A stretch of 64,000 bases of DNA from Bacteroides sp. 51 (GTDB lineage Bacteria > Bacteroidota > Bacteroidia > Bacteroidales > Bacteroidaceae). Position 1 is the stretch's first letter, and every line of letters starts with the position of its first letter. The position numbers and the translations under genes were made by a program. The notes under the pieces were generated by a model. It ran no database searches. It saw only the letters and a list, made by a program, of their open reading frames with translations, and had not been told where the DNA came from. The stretch covers positions 1 through 64,000 of the forward strand of contig NZ_QVMI01000020.1 in assembly GCF_010500965.1 (NCBI RefSeq), given 5' to 3'. Positions 8,422 to 16,002 of this stretch are shown here, in pieces.

Positions 8422-10263
8422 TTATGATTCGGCAGCTGCATCCATAGAAGCGAATGCTTGTTGTGCTGCTCTAAATCCCCATCCGCCAAGAGTCTTAGTT
8501 AATCCGAGCTTTTGTGGCACTCCCACTTTATCTGTCAAATCAGCTTTACCCCCGGAAAGTAATGTTCTCAAAGAATCTGCAGGCTGCTTACTGAGGTCTA
8601 TGTCTTTTATGTGTAATGCTTCTATTTTGCCTGTGGCCATATCTCTGATACGATAATTTCTGAAATGCAAGGTCTGTTCTTTGCCTGGATATGTATTAGC
8701 CTTTATATCTGCAATTAGCATTTTATTACCTGAAGAGACTACTTCAGAATTTAGAAACAATGTATTTTCACTATATGGCTGCCTTGCCTTATCAGCGATT
8801 GAAGAGTAACCTAATTTTTCAGCCTGAGACACTGTTATTGTTGGAAGTGATGAATCATACTTGTTTTGGTACTTCATCAACAGAACTCTGTTGTCTCTTA
8901 GCTCATTTTCAAGGCTACTTATATTTTTATCTGTTATTGAATGAAGATGTTTGCCGTGATTAGTATAAGCTTTGTCGTCACAGTCAAGATCTATTGCTCC
9001 TATCTCTCTGTCATGCAAATAGTTGAATCTCATTTCACGGTTAATTGACTCAGAAAAATTTGTTGCGTTATCTAAATTGTATTCCATTTCCGCAATTTTA
9101 CATTTCAATTTTAAAATGTGCAATTCCGTAACGTTTTCAGAAACAGTATTAGGACCTGAAGAAATCTTGTTAACTTCTGCATATTGAGTATGTAGTAAAT
9201 GTCCCATAAGTGACCTTGACGAATCGGGAGTTAGGTTCTGATTTATTATACTGATTTGTTTTTCTGTTATATGGGGATGAAGTTTGTATTTGTCTATGAG
9301 GTGATATGGAAGTTCAGTTGTGAAATTACTTTTTATTTCATTTAATGCTGAGAGGTCAGCTTCCCATTCTTCTGGGAGTATTGCTCCTGTGTATTTTCTA
9401 TGAAAGTCTAAATATTCAGTGTGATGCAGAGGAGGGGCTAATGAGTTTGCTAATCCCGGATCTATTTCTTTATTATCGTATAGTCCTCTCAACTCATAAT
9501 AGTGGTCCGTCTCTTCCAGTAGCAATGCTCTATTCTGTGTTATTTCTTCATATATAGATTCTTTAGAAAATCTTATTGTTGGCTCAATGTTCAAACTGGG
9601 AGTTTGGAGTATGTCTTTTTGATGGAATGCATAAAGATGCTCTTCTATTTGATCATATTTCTCAAGGCCTATATTTATGTTGTATTCAGCTTTTCCGATA
9701 TCTGATTTGGCTTTGAGTAGATGTAGTTCTGTTACTTGATCACCGCTTAATCCTATCGGATATTCAATTGTTTGAGAATGATTCTTGCCATATTTTGTAT
9801 TTAATAAATCCTTCACTATTCCGGATTCATATAATTTCTGATTTGAAATGTTTTGATCAAATAGGATTTTAACTTGTTCTTCTGTGATTGAAGGAATATT
9901 CTTGTATTTTAAAATCAGTTGTTCTATTCGATGATTGTTTTCAGTTCCAAGCGACTGAAATATTTTCTTATCGGATTGCCACATATCAAACATCGCATTT
10001 GGATCTTTATCTGTAAGTTTCTGTGTTGCCTTTGAAAAGAACTCTTCATGACAATCAAAACGCTCATCATAGTTATTTGATGTACTATACGTATTGTACA
10101 ACTCTGACATTTCGTTTTTTGATATAAAGGCGTTCATTTCCCTATCATTGCTAAAAACACGATCAACATTGCCATTATTTTCGGTAATTGCCTTTAATAA
10201 CTCAGTATCTCTAGTAGGAGTGATAACACCAATACGTCCTAATATTCTGTCTATAAAACTCAT
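8422..10263 (-). CDS. Large helical protein with DUF3945-like C-terminal tail
   Basis: 613 residues, mostly helical and charged, with no signal or membrane segment. It contains two internally similar blocks: VTELHLLKAKSDIGKAEYN (about 180) and VTELHILKLKCKIAEMEYN (about 385), each preceded by an 'ITE.QI' motif and a run ending in a Lys/Tyr-rich helix. This suggests an internal duplication. The tail DIDLSKQPADSLRTLLSGGK plus GGWGFRAAQQAFAS matches the end of the RadC-like protein downstream. The tail resembles DUF3945/DUF4099-type modules of Bacteroidota mobile elements. The function is unknown. It is the first gene of the leftward operon that starts opposite the HipB-like regulator. Confidence 0.7.
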   Translation of the reverse strand: MSFIDRILGRIGVITPTRDTELLKAITENNGNVDRVFSNDREMNAFISKNEMSELYNTYSTSNNYDERFDCHEEFFSKATQKLTDKDPNAMFDMWQSDKKIFQSLGTENNHRIEQLILKYKNIPSITEEQVKILFDQNISNQKLYESGIVKDLLNTKYGKNHSQTIEYPIGLSGDQVTELHLLKAKSDIGKAEYNINIGLEKYDQIEEHLYAFHQKDILQTPSLNIEPTIRFSKESIYEEITQNRALLLEETDHYYELRGLYDNKEIDPGLANSLAPPLHHTEYLDFHRKYTGAILPEEWEADLSALNEIKSNFTTELPYHLIDKYKLHPHITEKQISIINQNLTPDSSRSLMGHLLHTQYAEVNKISSGPNTVSENVTELHILKLKCKIAEMEYNLDNATNFSESINREMRFNYLHDREIGAIDLDCDDKAYTNHGKHLHSITDKNISSLENELRDNRVLLMKYQNKYDSSLPTITVSQAEKLGYSSIADKARQPYSENTLFLNSEVVSSGNKMLIADIKANTYPGKEQTLHFRNYRIRDMATGKIEALHIKDIDLSKQPADSLRTLLSGGKADLTDKVGVPQKLGLTKTLGGWGFRAAQQAFASMDAAAES

Positions 10264-10435
10264 ATTATTAAATATTTAAAATGATTATGGCAAATGTAAA
10301 CGCATACCTACGCCACTTCATGGCGTTTTCCAATATTTAACACAACAACAATTCATATATGATGTGATATATAAAATAAATCGCATAATAAGTCATATAT
10401 GATTTATTATGTGTATATTTGTGGAAAATTGAATT
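10264..10435. promoter_or_regulatory. Divergent control region with two TCATATATGA palindromes
   Basis: Perfect 10-bp palindromes TCATATATGA lie at 10353-10362 and 10393-10402, exactly 40 bp apart (about four helical turns, same face). TATATTTG at 10414-10421 matches the Bacteroides -7 element TAnnTTTG for the rightward regulator gene, and the second palindrome sits just upstream of it. A clear -33 TTG at the usual distance is missing. The likely reading is an autoregulated operator for the XRE protein that also controls the leftward operon. Confidence 0.55.
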
Positions 10436-10450
10436 ATGTATTGGACAATA

Positions 10451-10738
10451 ATGAGTGATCCAGCGATTTTGACTCTGTTAGGTGAAAGGCTAGCCGCCTT
10501 AAGATTAAGAAAAAATATATCTCAAGAAGAACTCGCACTTAACTCGGGTGTTTCTATATCTACTATAAGTCGAATCGAAAGAGGATCAAAGACAACAACA
10601 GATAATCTAATCAAGATTATGAGAACTCTTGATATACTGGAAAATCTTGATGGACTGATTCCGGAACAACCAATAAGTCCAATTCAAATGAAGAAGATGC
10701 AAGGTGGAAAAAGAAAAAGAGCATCAGGGAAATTTTAA
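10451..10738 (+). CDS. hipB-like: HipB-like XRE-family transcriptional regulator
   Basis: 95 residues from the ATG at 10451. An in-frame ATG at 10436 would leave almost no leader after the -7 element at 10414, so the inner start is preferred. Residues about 9-63 form a Cro/C1-type helix-turn-helix (LGERLAALRLRKNISQEELA, then SGVSISTISRIERG). The C-terminus is basic (KKMQGGKRKRASGKF). Such small XRE proteins are the antitoxin/repressor partners of HipA kinases. Here the HipA gene lies 2.6 kb downstream with eight small genes between. It is probably autoregulated through the paired palindromes upstream. Confidence 0.75.
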   Translation: MSDPAILTLLGERLAALRLRKNISQEELALNSGVSISTISRIERGSKTTTDNLIKIMRTLDILENLDGLIPEQPISPIQMKKMQGGKRKRASGKF

Positions 10739-10877
10739 TAATAGGGAAGGGATTATAGACTTCTATCACTGTACTCTAAATTAAACCCACGTTAATAATG
10801 ATAAGGTCAGTGGTAGAAGCTACTTTAAAAGAAGCATAGATAGCATTACGATATCGGTTAATATAATAAACTATAAG

Positions 10878-11222
10878 ATGAGTAACCTCAAAGAAAGAAA
10901 GTATATCACAATTAACCGGGTAACCAATGAAGGTATAACACAAATATCCGGGAGATTGGTAGAATGTAAAGGCTATGAGTTTTGTTTCTGCGAAGGAGAA
11001 GATAATTATTATCTGATCGAGTTAAGTACTGGTTTTACAGTTGGATCGCACAACATACAAGAATGGCATAAACATTATAACCGTGAAGACGCTCGTGAGG
11101 CACTAAGGGATAGAGTGGCTATTGCAACTAATGAAGATTTTAAGAAAGGGATAGATAAAGCTATAGCTGTCTTAAACGAAAATGGATATGATTATCCAGT
11201 AAATAAACCAATAAATCTATAA
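10878..11222 (+). CDS. Small unknown protein in the hipB-hipA interval (1 of 8)
   Basis: 114 residues. The N-terminal half is beta-rich (repeated short strands around YEFCFCEGEDNYYLIEL) and the C-terminal half is helical (FKKGIDKAIAVLNENGYDYP). There is no signal peptide. The fold resembles small accessory proteins of mobile elements, but no family is recognised. A 140-bp gap separates it from the regulator gene. Confidence 0.6.
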   Translation: MSNLKERKYITINRVTNEGITQISGRLVECKGYEFCFCEGEDNYYLIELSTGFTVGSHNIQEWHKHYNREDAREALRDRVAIATNEDFKKGIDKAIAVLNENGYDYPVNKPINL

Positions 11223-11239
11223 CGATAATAATATATAGG

Positions 11240-11497
11240 ATGGAAATCTCATTAGATAAATTAATCCCATTACAAGAATCTATTATAAAAGAGATAGAGG
11301 AAAAGACAGAAGGCAAAGTTTCTGATTTTAGCTTTGGCAAAAAAGGAGATTATGCATATTTTAGTGTAACATATAAATCTGACAGGGTTTTTCCCTGGCA
11401 ATTTGATGGTATATCGGAGATTTACTTTGATCTGTCAAAAATTGCATATTGGTCTAAAGTAACATCATTTACAGCAGTGCAAGAAATGTTTCTATAA
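11240..11497 (+). CDS. Small unknown protein in the hipB-hipA interval (2 of 8)
   Basis: 85 residues, starting 17 bp after the previous gene. An N-terminal helix (LDKLIPLQESIIKEIEEKTEG) precedes a beta-rich part with several aromatic residues (YAYFSVTYKSDRVFPWQFDG). No family is recognised. The spacing suggests one operon. Confidence 0.55.
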   Translation: MEISLDKLIPLQESIIKEIEEKTEGKVSDFSFGKKGDYAYFSVTYKSDRVFPWQFDGISEIYFDLSKIAYWSKVTSFTAVQEMFL

Positions 11498-11525
11498 TTT
11501 ATTTCTTTAAAACTGTATAAAACTA

Positions 11526-11780
11526 ATGAAAAAGATAATAGTTCATAAAGCTGAGAACCCAGATGGTACAACTACTTATTATTTTACTAAATCAAAAACA
11601 GAATGTTTATGCTTAGAATATAATAAGAAGTGGGATTATGGAAAAAAAGATTCTTCTGGCACTCATATTTCGGACATAGAAATTTATTCGAATAATAGTT
11701 TCAATACTAGCGAATTAATTGAAATAGGAATAAATGAAGTTCCTGAGTCAATAATTGATTTATTGAGTTTCCTAACATAA
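11526..11780 (+). CDS. Small unknown protein in the hipB-hipA interval (3 of 8)
   Basis: 84 residues, beta-rich, with a conserved-looking tyrosine cluster (TTYYFTKSKTECLCLEY). No signal peptide, membrane segment or known motif is present. It sits 28 bp after the previous gene. Confidence 0.5.
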   Translation: MKKIIVHKAENPDGTTTYYFTKSKTECLCLEYNKKWDYGKKDSSGTHISDIEIYSNNSFNTSELIEIGINEVPESIIDLLSFLT

Positions 11781-11790
11781 TATAGAAAGA

Positions 11791-12015
11791 ATGGAAAAAA
11801 TAAAACTCGAAATGGAAATCAATCTTTTCAATAAAGTGAAAGGGATGATTAAGGAACATGCTATGAACATTCAAATACATGAGGGACAAGTGAAAACGAT
11901 TCATGAATCCTATAAACCTGCAGATATGATTGAGGTTATAATTGAATGTTCTGATACTTCGGAATTTAATATGATAGTAGATAAAGCTATTAATGAATTA
12001 GATGAAATGAATTAA
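11791..12015 (+). CDS. Small unknown protein in the hipB-hipA interval (4 of 8)
   Basis: 74 residues, starting 10 bp after the previous gene. Helix-strand-helix in appearance (IKLEMEINLFNKVKGMIKEH, then MIEVIIECSDTSEFNMIVDK, then AINELDEMN). No family is recognised. Small size and a regular alternating pattern fit a compact alpha/beta domain. Confidence 0.5.
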   Translation: MEKIKLEMEINLFNKVKGMIKEHAMNIQIHEGQVKTIHESYKPADMIEVIIECSDTSEFNMIVDKAINELDEMN

Positions 12016-12022
12016 GCATATT

Positions 12023-12361
12023 ATGGCATTAGATAAAGACTCAGTAAAATTAGGAATAAGCATACTTAAAAAGATAAATAAGGGTGCGACTGTTGTTAAA
12101 CATGAGTTGTATGATCGTTCAAAATCATATGTTGATACTGATACCATCTATTGTGTGGACGAAAAGTACGACAATGGATATGAGAATGTATTTACCAACA
12201 TTGAGAGCATAACAGAAGAACAGAAAAAAATATGGGAACAGCTGAAAGAAGAAGTTCCTAATTCTTCTTTTATGGACAAATTAGAGGAAAAGAATTATCC
12301 TTCTTATGCACTGTGGGAGAAAGAGAAAAATAAAGATATTACTTGTATTGGATGGTTTTAA
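12023..12361 (+). CDS. Small unknown protein in the hipB-hipA interval (5 of 8)
   Basis: 112 residues, charged, starting 7 bp after the previous gene. A conserved-looking core DTIYCVDEKYDNGYENVF is followed by a helical Glu/Lys-rich part and a short aromatic end (CIGWF). No motif assigns a function. Confidence 0.5.
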   Translation: MALDKDSVKLGISILKKINKGATVVKHELYDRSKSYVDTDTIYCVDEKYDNGYENVFTNIESITEEQKKIWEQLKEEVPNSSFMDKLEEKNYPSYALWEKEKNKDITCIGWF

Positions 12362-12368
12362 ATATAAA

Positions 12369-12614
12369 ATGGTTATGAATGATTATAATAAATATCTGCG
12401 ACAAAGGTTGATTAGAACAACTTTATATTTTATACTTTTCTTGTGCATTCCTGTATTGTTGGACTTCATCCTATCTTTCTTTAATGCAGTCCAGGGACAA
12501 GAACCCTTCATAACTAAAAGGATGTATTACATTACAATTATATCGACCTTTGTAGTGATATATTTTATTGTATTCTTGAGATTTCGAATAAGGAAGAAAT
12601 CAACCCCCAAATAA
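12369..12614 (+). CDS. Small two-helix membrane protein
   Basis: 81 residues from the ATG at 12369, which follows the previous stop by 7 bp. Longer upstream readings overlap that gene. Two hydrophobic helices (about residues 19-40 and 54-72) are joined by a polar loop, with a basic C-terminus (RFRIRKKSTPK). It is the only membrane protein in the hipB-hipA interval. The function is unknown. Confidence 0.55.
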   Translation: MVMNDYNKYLRQRLIRTTLYFILFLCIPVLLDFILSFFNAVQGQEPFITKRMYYITIISTFVVIYFIVFLRFRIRKKSTPK

Positions 12615-12621
12615 ATCTTTG

Positions 12622-12984
12622 ATGAAACATCCAAATCCAATGAATCAAAAGTACCAGGAAGATTTTCTAAATCAATGTCCTGAAGATATGCGAGAATATC
12701 ATGCGAGAATTTTCCGTATAGGGAATGTTGCATATAGGTATCATCAACTTGCAGCCACTCCAAGTAATGAAGTGCTTGAATCATATTATGCCGAATGGTT
12801 GGAAGGAATACCGGCAAATATCAGGGAAGATATGAAAAAGAAAGGTTTTAATCAATGCAAAACGATGTTTCCTTTTACACGATATGTTAACGAGCAAGAA
12901 GATGTAGGCATGGAGGCCTGGATGAAAGAAAATCTCTCGGAAAAAGATTATGAATCATATCATGGTAAAAAATCAAATGAATGA
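12622..12984 (+). CDS. Small unknown protein in the hipB-hipA interval (7 of 8)
   Basis: 120 residues from the ATG at 12622, 7 bp after the previous stop. A TTG two codons... three bases upstream (12619) is the only longer alternative. Predicted helical, with several Trp/Tyr and a PEDMREYHARI motif. There is no signal peptide. No family is recognised. Confidence 0.55.
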   Translation: MKHPNPMNQKYQEDFLNQCPEDMREYHARIFRIGNVAYRYHQLAATPSNEVLESYYAEWLEGIPANIREDMKKKGFNQCKTMFPFTRYVNEQEDVGMEAWMKENLSEKDYESYHGKKSNE

Positions 12985-13318
12985 AAAGTTCAAATTGGAA
13001 TTAGATATGGCCTATCCTCATATAGGTATATTTTCAAAATACTTTAATTCTCTGAAATCTCTCAAGCAATGGTTGAAGAGAAACAAGAATTCACTATTTA
13101 CATGTATAGAAACACGTGAGTATATATTCACCAATAACGGCTATGAGCGATTTTATATTTTTGGAAATACTTTAGTTCCGCTCTCAGAACTTTCTAAAAT
13201 CACCTCTGATATTATAAAAAATGAAGAGGATAAACAAAAATTCATAGATGAACTGAAGACTCAGAGTATTCAAAAAACAATTAGTGAAGAATGTGAGTCT
13301 TCAAAACAGCAAAAGTAA
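12977..13318 (+). CDS. Small unknown protein in the hipB-hipA interval (8 of 8)
   Basis: 113 residues from the ATG at 12977, overlapping the previous gene by 8 bp, which indicates translational coupling. A mixed alpha/beta domain (FTCIETREYIFTNNGYERFY) is followed by a charged helical tail rich in Lys, Glu and Gln. It ends 9 bp before hipA, so HipA is probably made from the same transcript. Confidence 0.55.
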   Translation: MNEKFKLELDMAYPHIGIFSKYFNSLKSLKQWLKRNKNSLFTCIETREYIFTNNGYERFYIFGNTLVPLSELSKITSDIIKNEEDKQKFIDELKTQSIQKTISEECESSKQQK

Positions 13319-13327
13319 ATATTTGAA

Positions 13328-14668
13328 ATGGTGATGGAGGATTTGATAGTTGATGTAAGCTTGTGGGGTAAGAATGTTGGGGTCCTTCTTTGGGATCAAA
13401 ATAGAGATATAGCCTCATTTGAATTTGAAAATAAGTTTATTCGATCAGGGCTGGACCTCTCCCCTATTGTTATGCCGTTAAAAACGGCCGCTGGCATGGT
13501 TTATCAATTTCCGGAGAACAAAAGTAATTGTTTTAAGGGACTACCTGGTTTAATTGCTGATTCTCTCCCTGATGCCTTCGGAAATCAAATCATTAACGAA
13601 TGGTTTGCATCAAGAGGGCTGCCTGATGATCAGGTAACACCGCTTGACAGGCTATGTTATGTGGGCAGGCGCGCAATGGGGGCATTAGAATTTAGGCCGG
13701 CAAAATCTATTCCTGGACTAAATGATTCAACACAATTGCATATTAGTGAATTAACTGAACTCGCATCTGAAGTATTTCGAAACCGGGAAGAGTTCCAAAG
13801 TAAATTACTCAACCAAGACAAAAAAATACTGGATATATTAAAAGTAGGAACATCTGCAGGGGGGGCTAAACCCAAAGCGATCATTGCTTATAACGAACTC
13901 ACTAATGAGGTAAGATCAGGTCAAGTAGCAGCTCCGGACGGATTTACCTATTGGCTTTTAAAATTTGATGGCGGTGTTTATGAAGAACATGCTCATATCA
14001 CCAATAACCCGCAGGGAATAGGTAATATTGAATATGCTTATTACCTGATGGCTAAAGATGCTGGCATTGATATGACTGAGTGCCGGTTGCTTCCTGAAGG
14101 CGATAATTGTCACTTCATGACGAAACGATTTGATCGAATGAATAATGGTGAAAAATTACACATGCAAACATTGGCCGGTATTGCTCATTTCGACCGAGAT
14201 CAGCGACATTCCTACGAACAGGCGTTCCGGGTCATGCGCCAGCTGCAACTACCTTACCCTCAGCATGAGGATTTTTTCCGGAGGATGGTATTTAATGTAG
14301 TGACCAGAAACCATGATGACCATACAAAAAATCATTCATTCCTAATGGATCAGTCCGGACGATGGAGCTTAGCGCCGGCTTATGATCTCTGCTATTCTTA
14401 TAATCCTGCCGGTACTTGGACCAAGAGGCATCAGATGAGTATCAATAGTAAACAGGATAGATTTACTTTTGAAGATCTTCAAAAAGTTGCAGAGAAGATG
14501 GGTATAAAAAAAGGAAAAGAAATTATCGAAAAGGTTGTAGATAGTGCATCAAAATGGGATGGATTTGCAAAAGGTGCTGGGGTTAAAGCCATCCATGCAT
14601 CACAAATTAGAGAAAACTTATTGCTTTTAGAACCCAAGAAATATAATAGTAGGGAAAGGGAATTGTGA
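13328..14668 (+). CDS. hipA-like: HipA-family serine/threonine kinase toxin
   Basis: 446 residues, the full length of the HipA family. An N-terminal subdomain (VSLWGKNVGVLLW, then LPGLIADSLPDAFGNQIINE) precedes the kinase core. The Gly-rich loop TSAGGAKPKAII lies near 173-184, the catalytic-loop motif TRNHDDHTKNHSF near 326-338, and the metal-binding PAYDLCYS near 352-359. All key positions look intact. HipA kinases phosphorylate translation-related targets such as glutamyl-tRNA synthetase and cause growth arrest. Whether that holds here is inference. The likely antitoxin, the XRE protein at 10451-10738, is not adjacent, which is unusual for this module. Confidence 0.88.
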   Translation: MVMEDLIVDVSLWGKNVGVLLWDQNRDIASFEFENKFIRSGLDLSPIVMPLKTAAGMVYQFPENKSNCFKGLPGLIADSLPDAFGNQIINEWFASRGLPDDQVTPLDRLCYVGRRAMGALEFRPAKSIPGLNDSTQLHISELTELASEVFRNREEFQSKLLNQDKKILDILKVGTSAGGAKPKAIIAYNELTNEVRSGQVAAPDGFTYWLLKFDGGVYEEHAHITNNPQGIGNIEYAYYLMAKDAGIDMTECRLLPEGDNCHFMTKRFDRMNNGEKLHMQTLAGIAHFDRDQRHSYEQAFRVMRQLQLPYPQHEDFFRRMVFNVVTRNHDDHTKNHSFLMDQSGRWSLAPAYDLCYSYNPAGTWTKRHQMSINSKQDRFTFEDLQKVAEKMGIKKGKEIIEKVVDSASKWDGFAKGAGVKAIHASQIRENLLLLEPKKYNSREREL

Positions 14669-14689
14669 GATCTTTCGTTCTCTAAGGGT

Positions 14690-14712
14690 ATTGGAGGTTA
14701 CTAGCCTCCAAT
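14690..14712. terminator. Hairpin between convergent hipA and HlyD-type genes
   Basis: ATTGGAGG and CCTCCAAT form an 8-bp perfect stem around a 7-nt loop, at the meeting point of two convergent genes and overlapping the stop codon of the leftward gene. There is no strong U-tract, so termination is plausible but not certain. Confidence 0.4.
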
Positions 14713-16002
14713 GTGGTTACTTATTAAATACTTAAGAGGAGAAAATATGCGTGAGAACAAGCTTCTATCATCTGTAACAATTTCAGCTTCACCAATCAGA
14801 TCTCCTGAAAAATCAAGAACGTGTCCAGTATTTGTTTTCAGACCTTTAGGTAGTTCCACCTCTATAGAATAACTATTTTGATTGGAGACTAATGATATAT
14901 TTTTAACTTTACCTTGTAAGCTACCATACTCCATATAAGGGAATCCATGTACCTTAATATTTACCCGTTGATCCTGTCTTATTTTCCCAACTCCTGATGT
15001 CTGAACTCGCACTCTACCAACAATTTCTCCCGCTTCTAGTGGAACTACAGTCAGCACATTCTCCCCAGAATTGACAAATTGATTCTTTGCCCAAAATGAA
15101 CTGAAAGTAACGACTCCATCTATTGGACTAATCAATAGATAAGTTTGCTCCCAATTTTCAATAGTTGATAACAGTTCCCTATAAGAGGAATGCAAATTTG
15201 CAAATAAACTATTTCTTTCCTTTAAATATTGTATATCCAATTTAGATATAGCCTCATTTAATTGAACTGATTCTACCTGATCGGAAACAATGCTAGTTTT
15301 TATTTGTTGTAATGTTTGCTTTATGTTTAAAAAAGTACTTTCTGCAATTTCCAATTCATATTTAGAAACGACTCCTTTCTCATATAATTGTTGCTCTCGC
15401 ATAAACACCGATTGAGCTATTCTCAACTCCTCTTCTTTCAACTCTAATTGTTTTTGAAGAGCCGAGGAATAGCGTCCATGTCCTGTAGCCTTTAATATTA
15501 ATGCATTCTTTTCCTTGCTAGTCGTATTGAAAGAAAGAAAATTTTCATACTCGGTTACTGCTTTTGCGAATGAGGAGTAAGCGTTTTGCATACTTCCTAA
15601 CTCATAATTAGAAAGAAGTAAATCTGGCGGAAGAAAAAGGGACGAATCATTAACAATACATTGCAATAAATGTTTTTTTACTCGAATGACGTCACCCGTA
15701 ATCGCTGGATTTTCTATTATAGCTAATATCTGCCCTACATAAATCTCGCTTTTATCAGAACAATTTAATTCCTTAATTTTCCCGGTTGCTTTTGCTATTA
15801 ATCGCACCGGAGGGTTTTCTGTTGTTATAGTTATCTCTCCTATAACAATGTCTGGATATTTAAAAAAGAAACTACCAATCAATAGTAGAATTGCTATGCC
15901 ACAAATTACAGAAATCCCACTCCTAATAAGAATATGTGGAGGACGAGTTAAAATGTCTCGCATTTCTTCACTCCTTAATTCTATTTTATCTGTTTTCCTC
16001 AT
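14701..16002 (-). CDS. HlyD-family secretion adaptor of peptide cluster 1
   Basis: 433 residues. One N-terminal membrane helix (about 29-50) is followed by a lipoyl-like half (IVIGEITITTENPPVRLIAK), a long alpha-helical hairpin (about 130-280) and a second lipoyl/beta-barrel part (LLISPIDGVVTFSSFW, then VKVHGFPYMEYGSLQGKV). This is the standard layout of periplasmic adaptors linking an inner-membrane ABC exporter to an outer-membrane channel. Its start overlaps the end of the C39 exporter gene by 4 bp, so the two are coupled. No TolC-like gene is in the window. Confidence 0.9.
   Translation of the reverse strand: MRKTDKIELRSEEMRDILTRPPHILIRSGISVICGIAILLLIGSFFFKYPDIVIGEITITTENPPVRLIAKATGKIKELNCSDKSEIYVGQILAIIENPAITGDVIRVKKHLLQCIVNDSSLFLPPDLLLSNYELGSMQNAYSSFAKAVTEYENFLSFNTTSKEKNALILKATGHGRYSSALQKQLELKEEELRIAQSVFMREQQLYEKGVVSKYELEIAESTFLNIKQTLQQIKTSIVSDQVESVQLNEAISKLDIQYLKERNSLFANLHSSYRELLSTIENWEQTYLLISPIDGVVTFSSFWAKNQFVNSGENVLTVVPLEAGEIVGRVRVQTSGVGKIRQDQRVNIKVHGFPYMEYGSLQGKVKNISLVSNQNSYSIEVELPKGLKTNTGHVLDFSGDLIGEAEIVTDDRSLFSRIFSPLKYLISNHIGG

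Noticed and set aside
13657-13884. Minus-strand frame within hipA
   Set aside because: It lies entirely inside the well-supported hipA gene and has no features of its own.
10451-14668. The hipB-hipA small genes as an acquired interbacterial immunity array
   Set aside because: No recombinase at this locus and no recognised immunity family. The idea remains open but cannot be supported from sequence.
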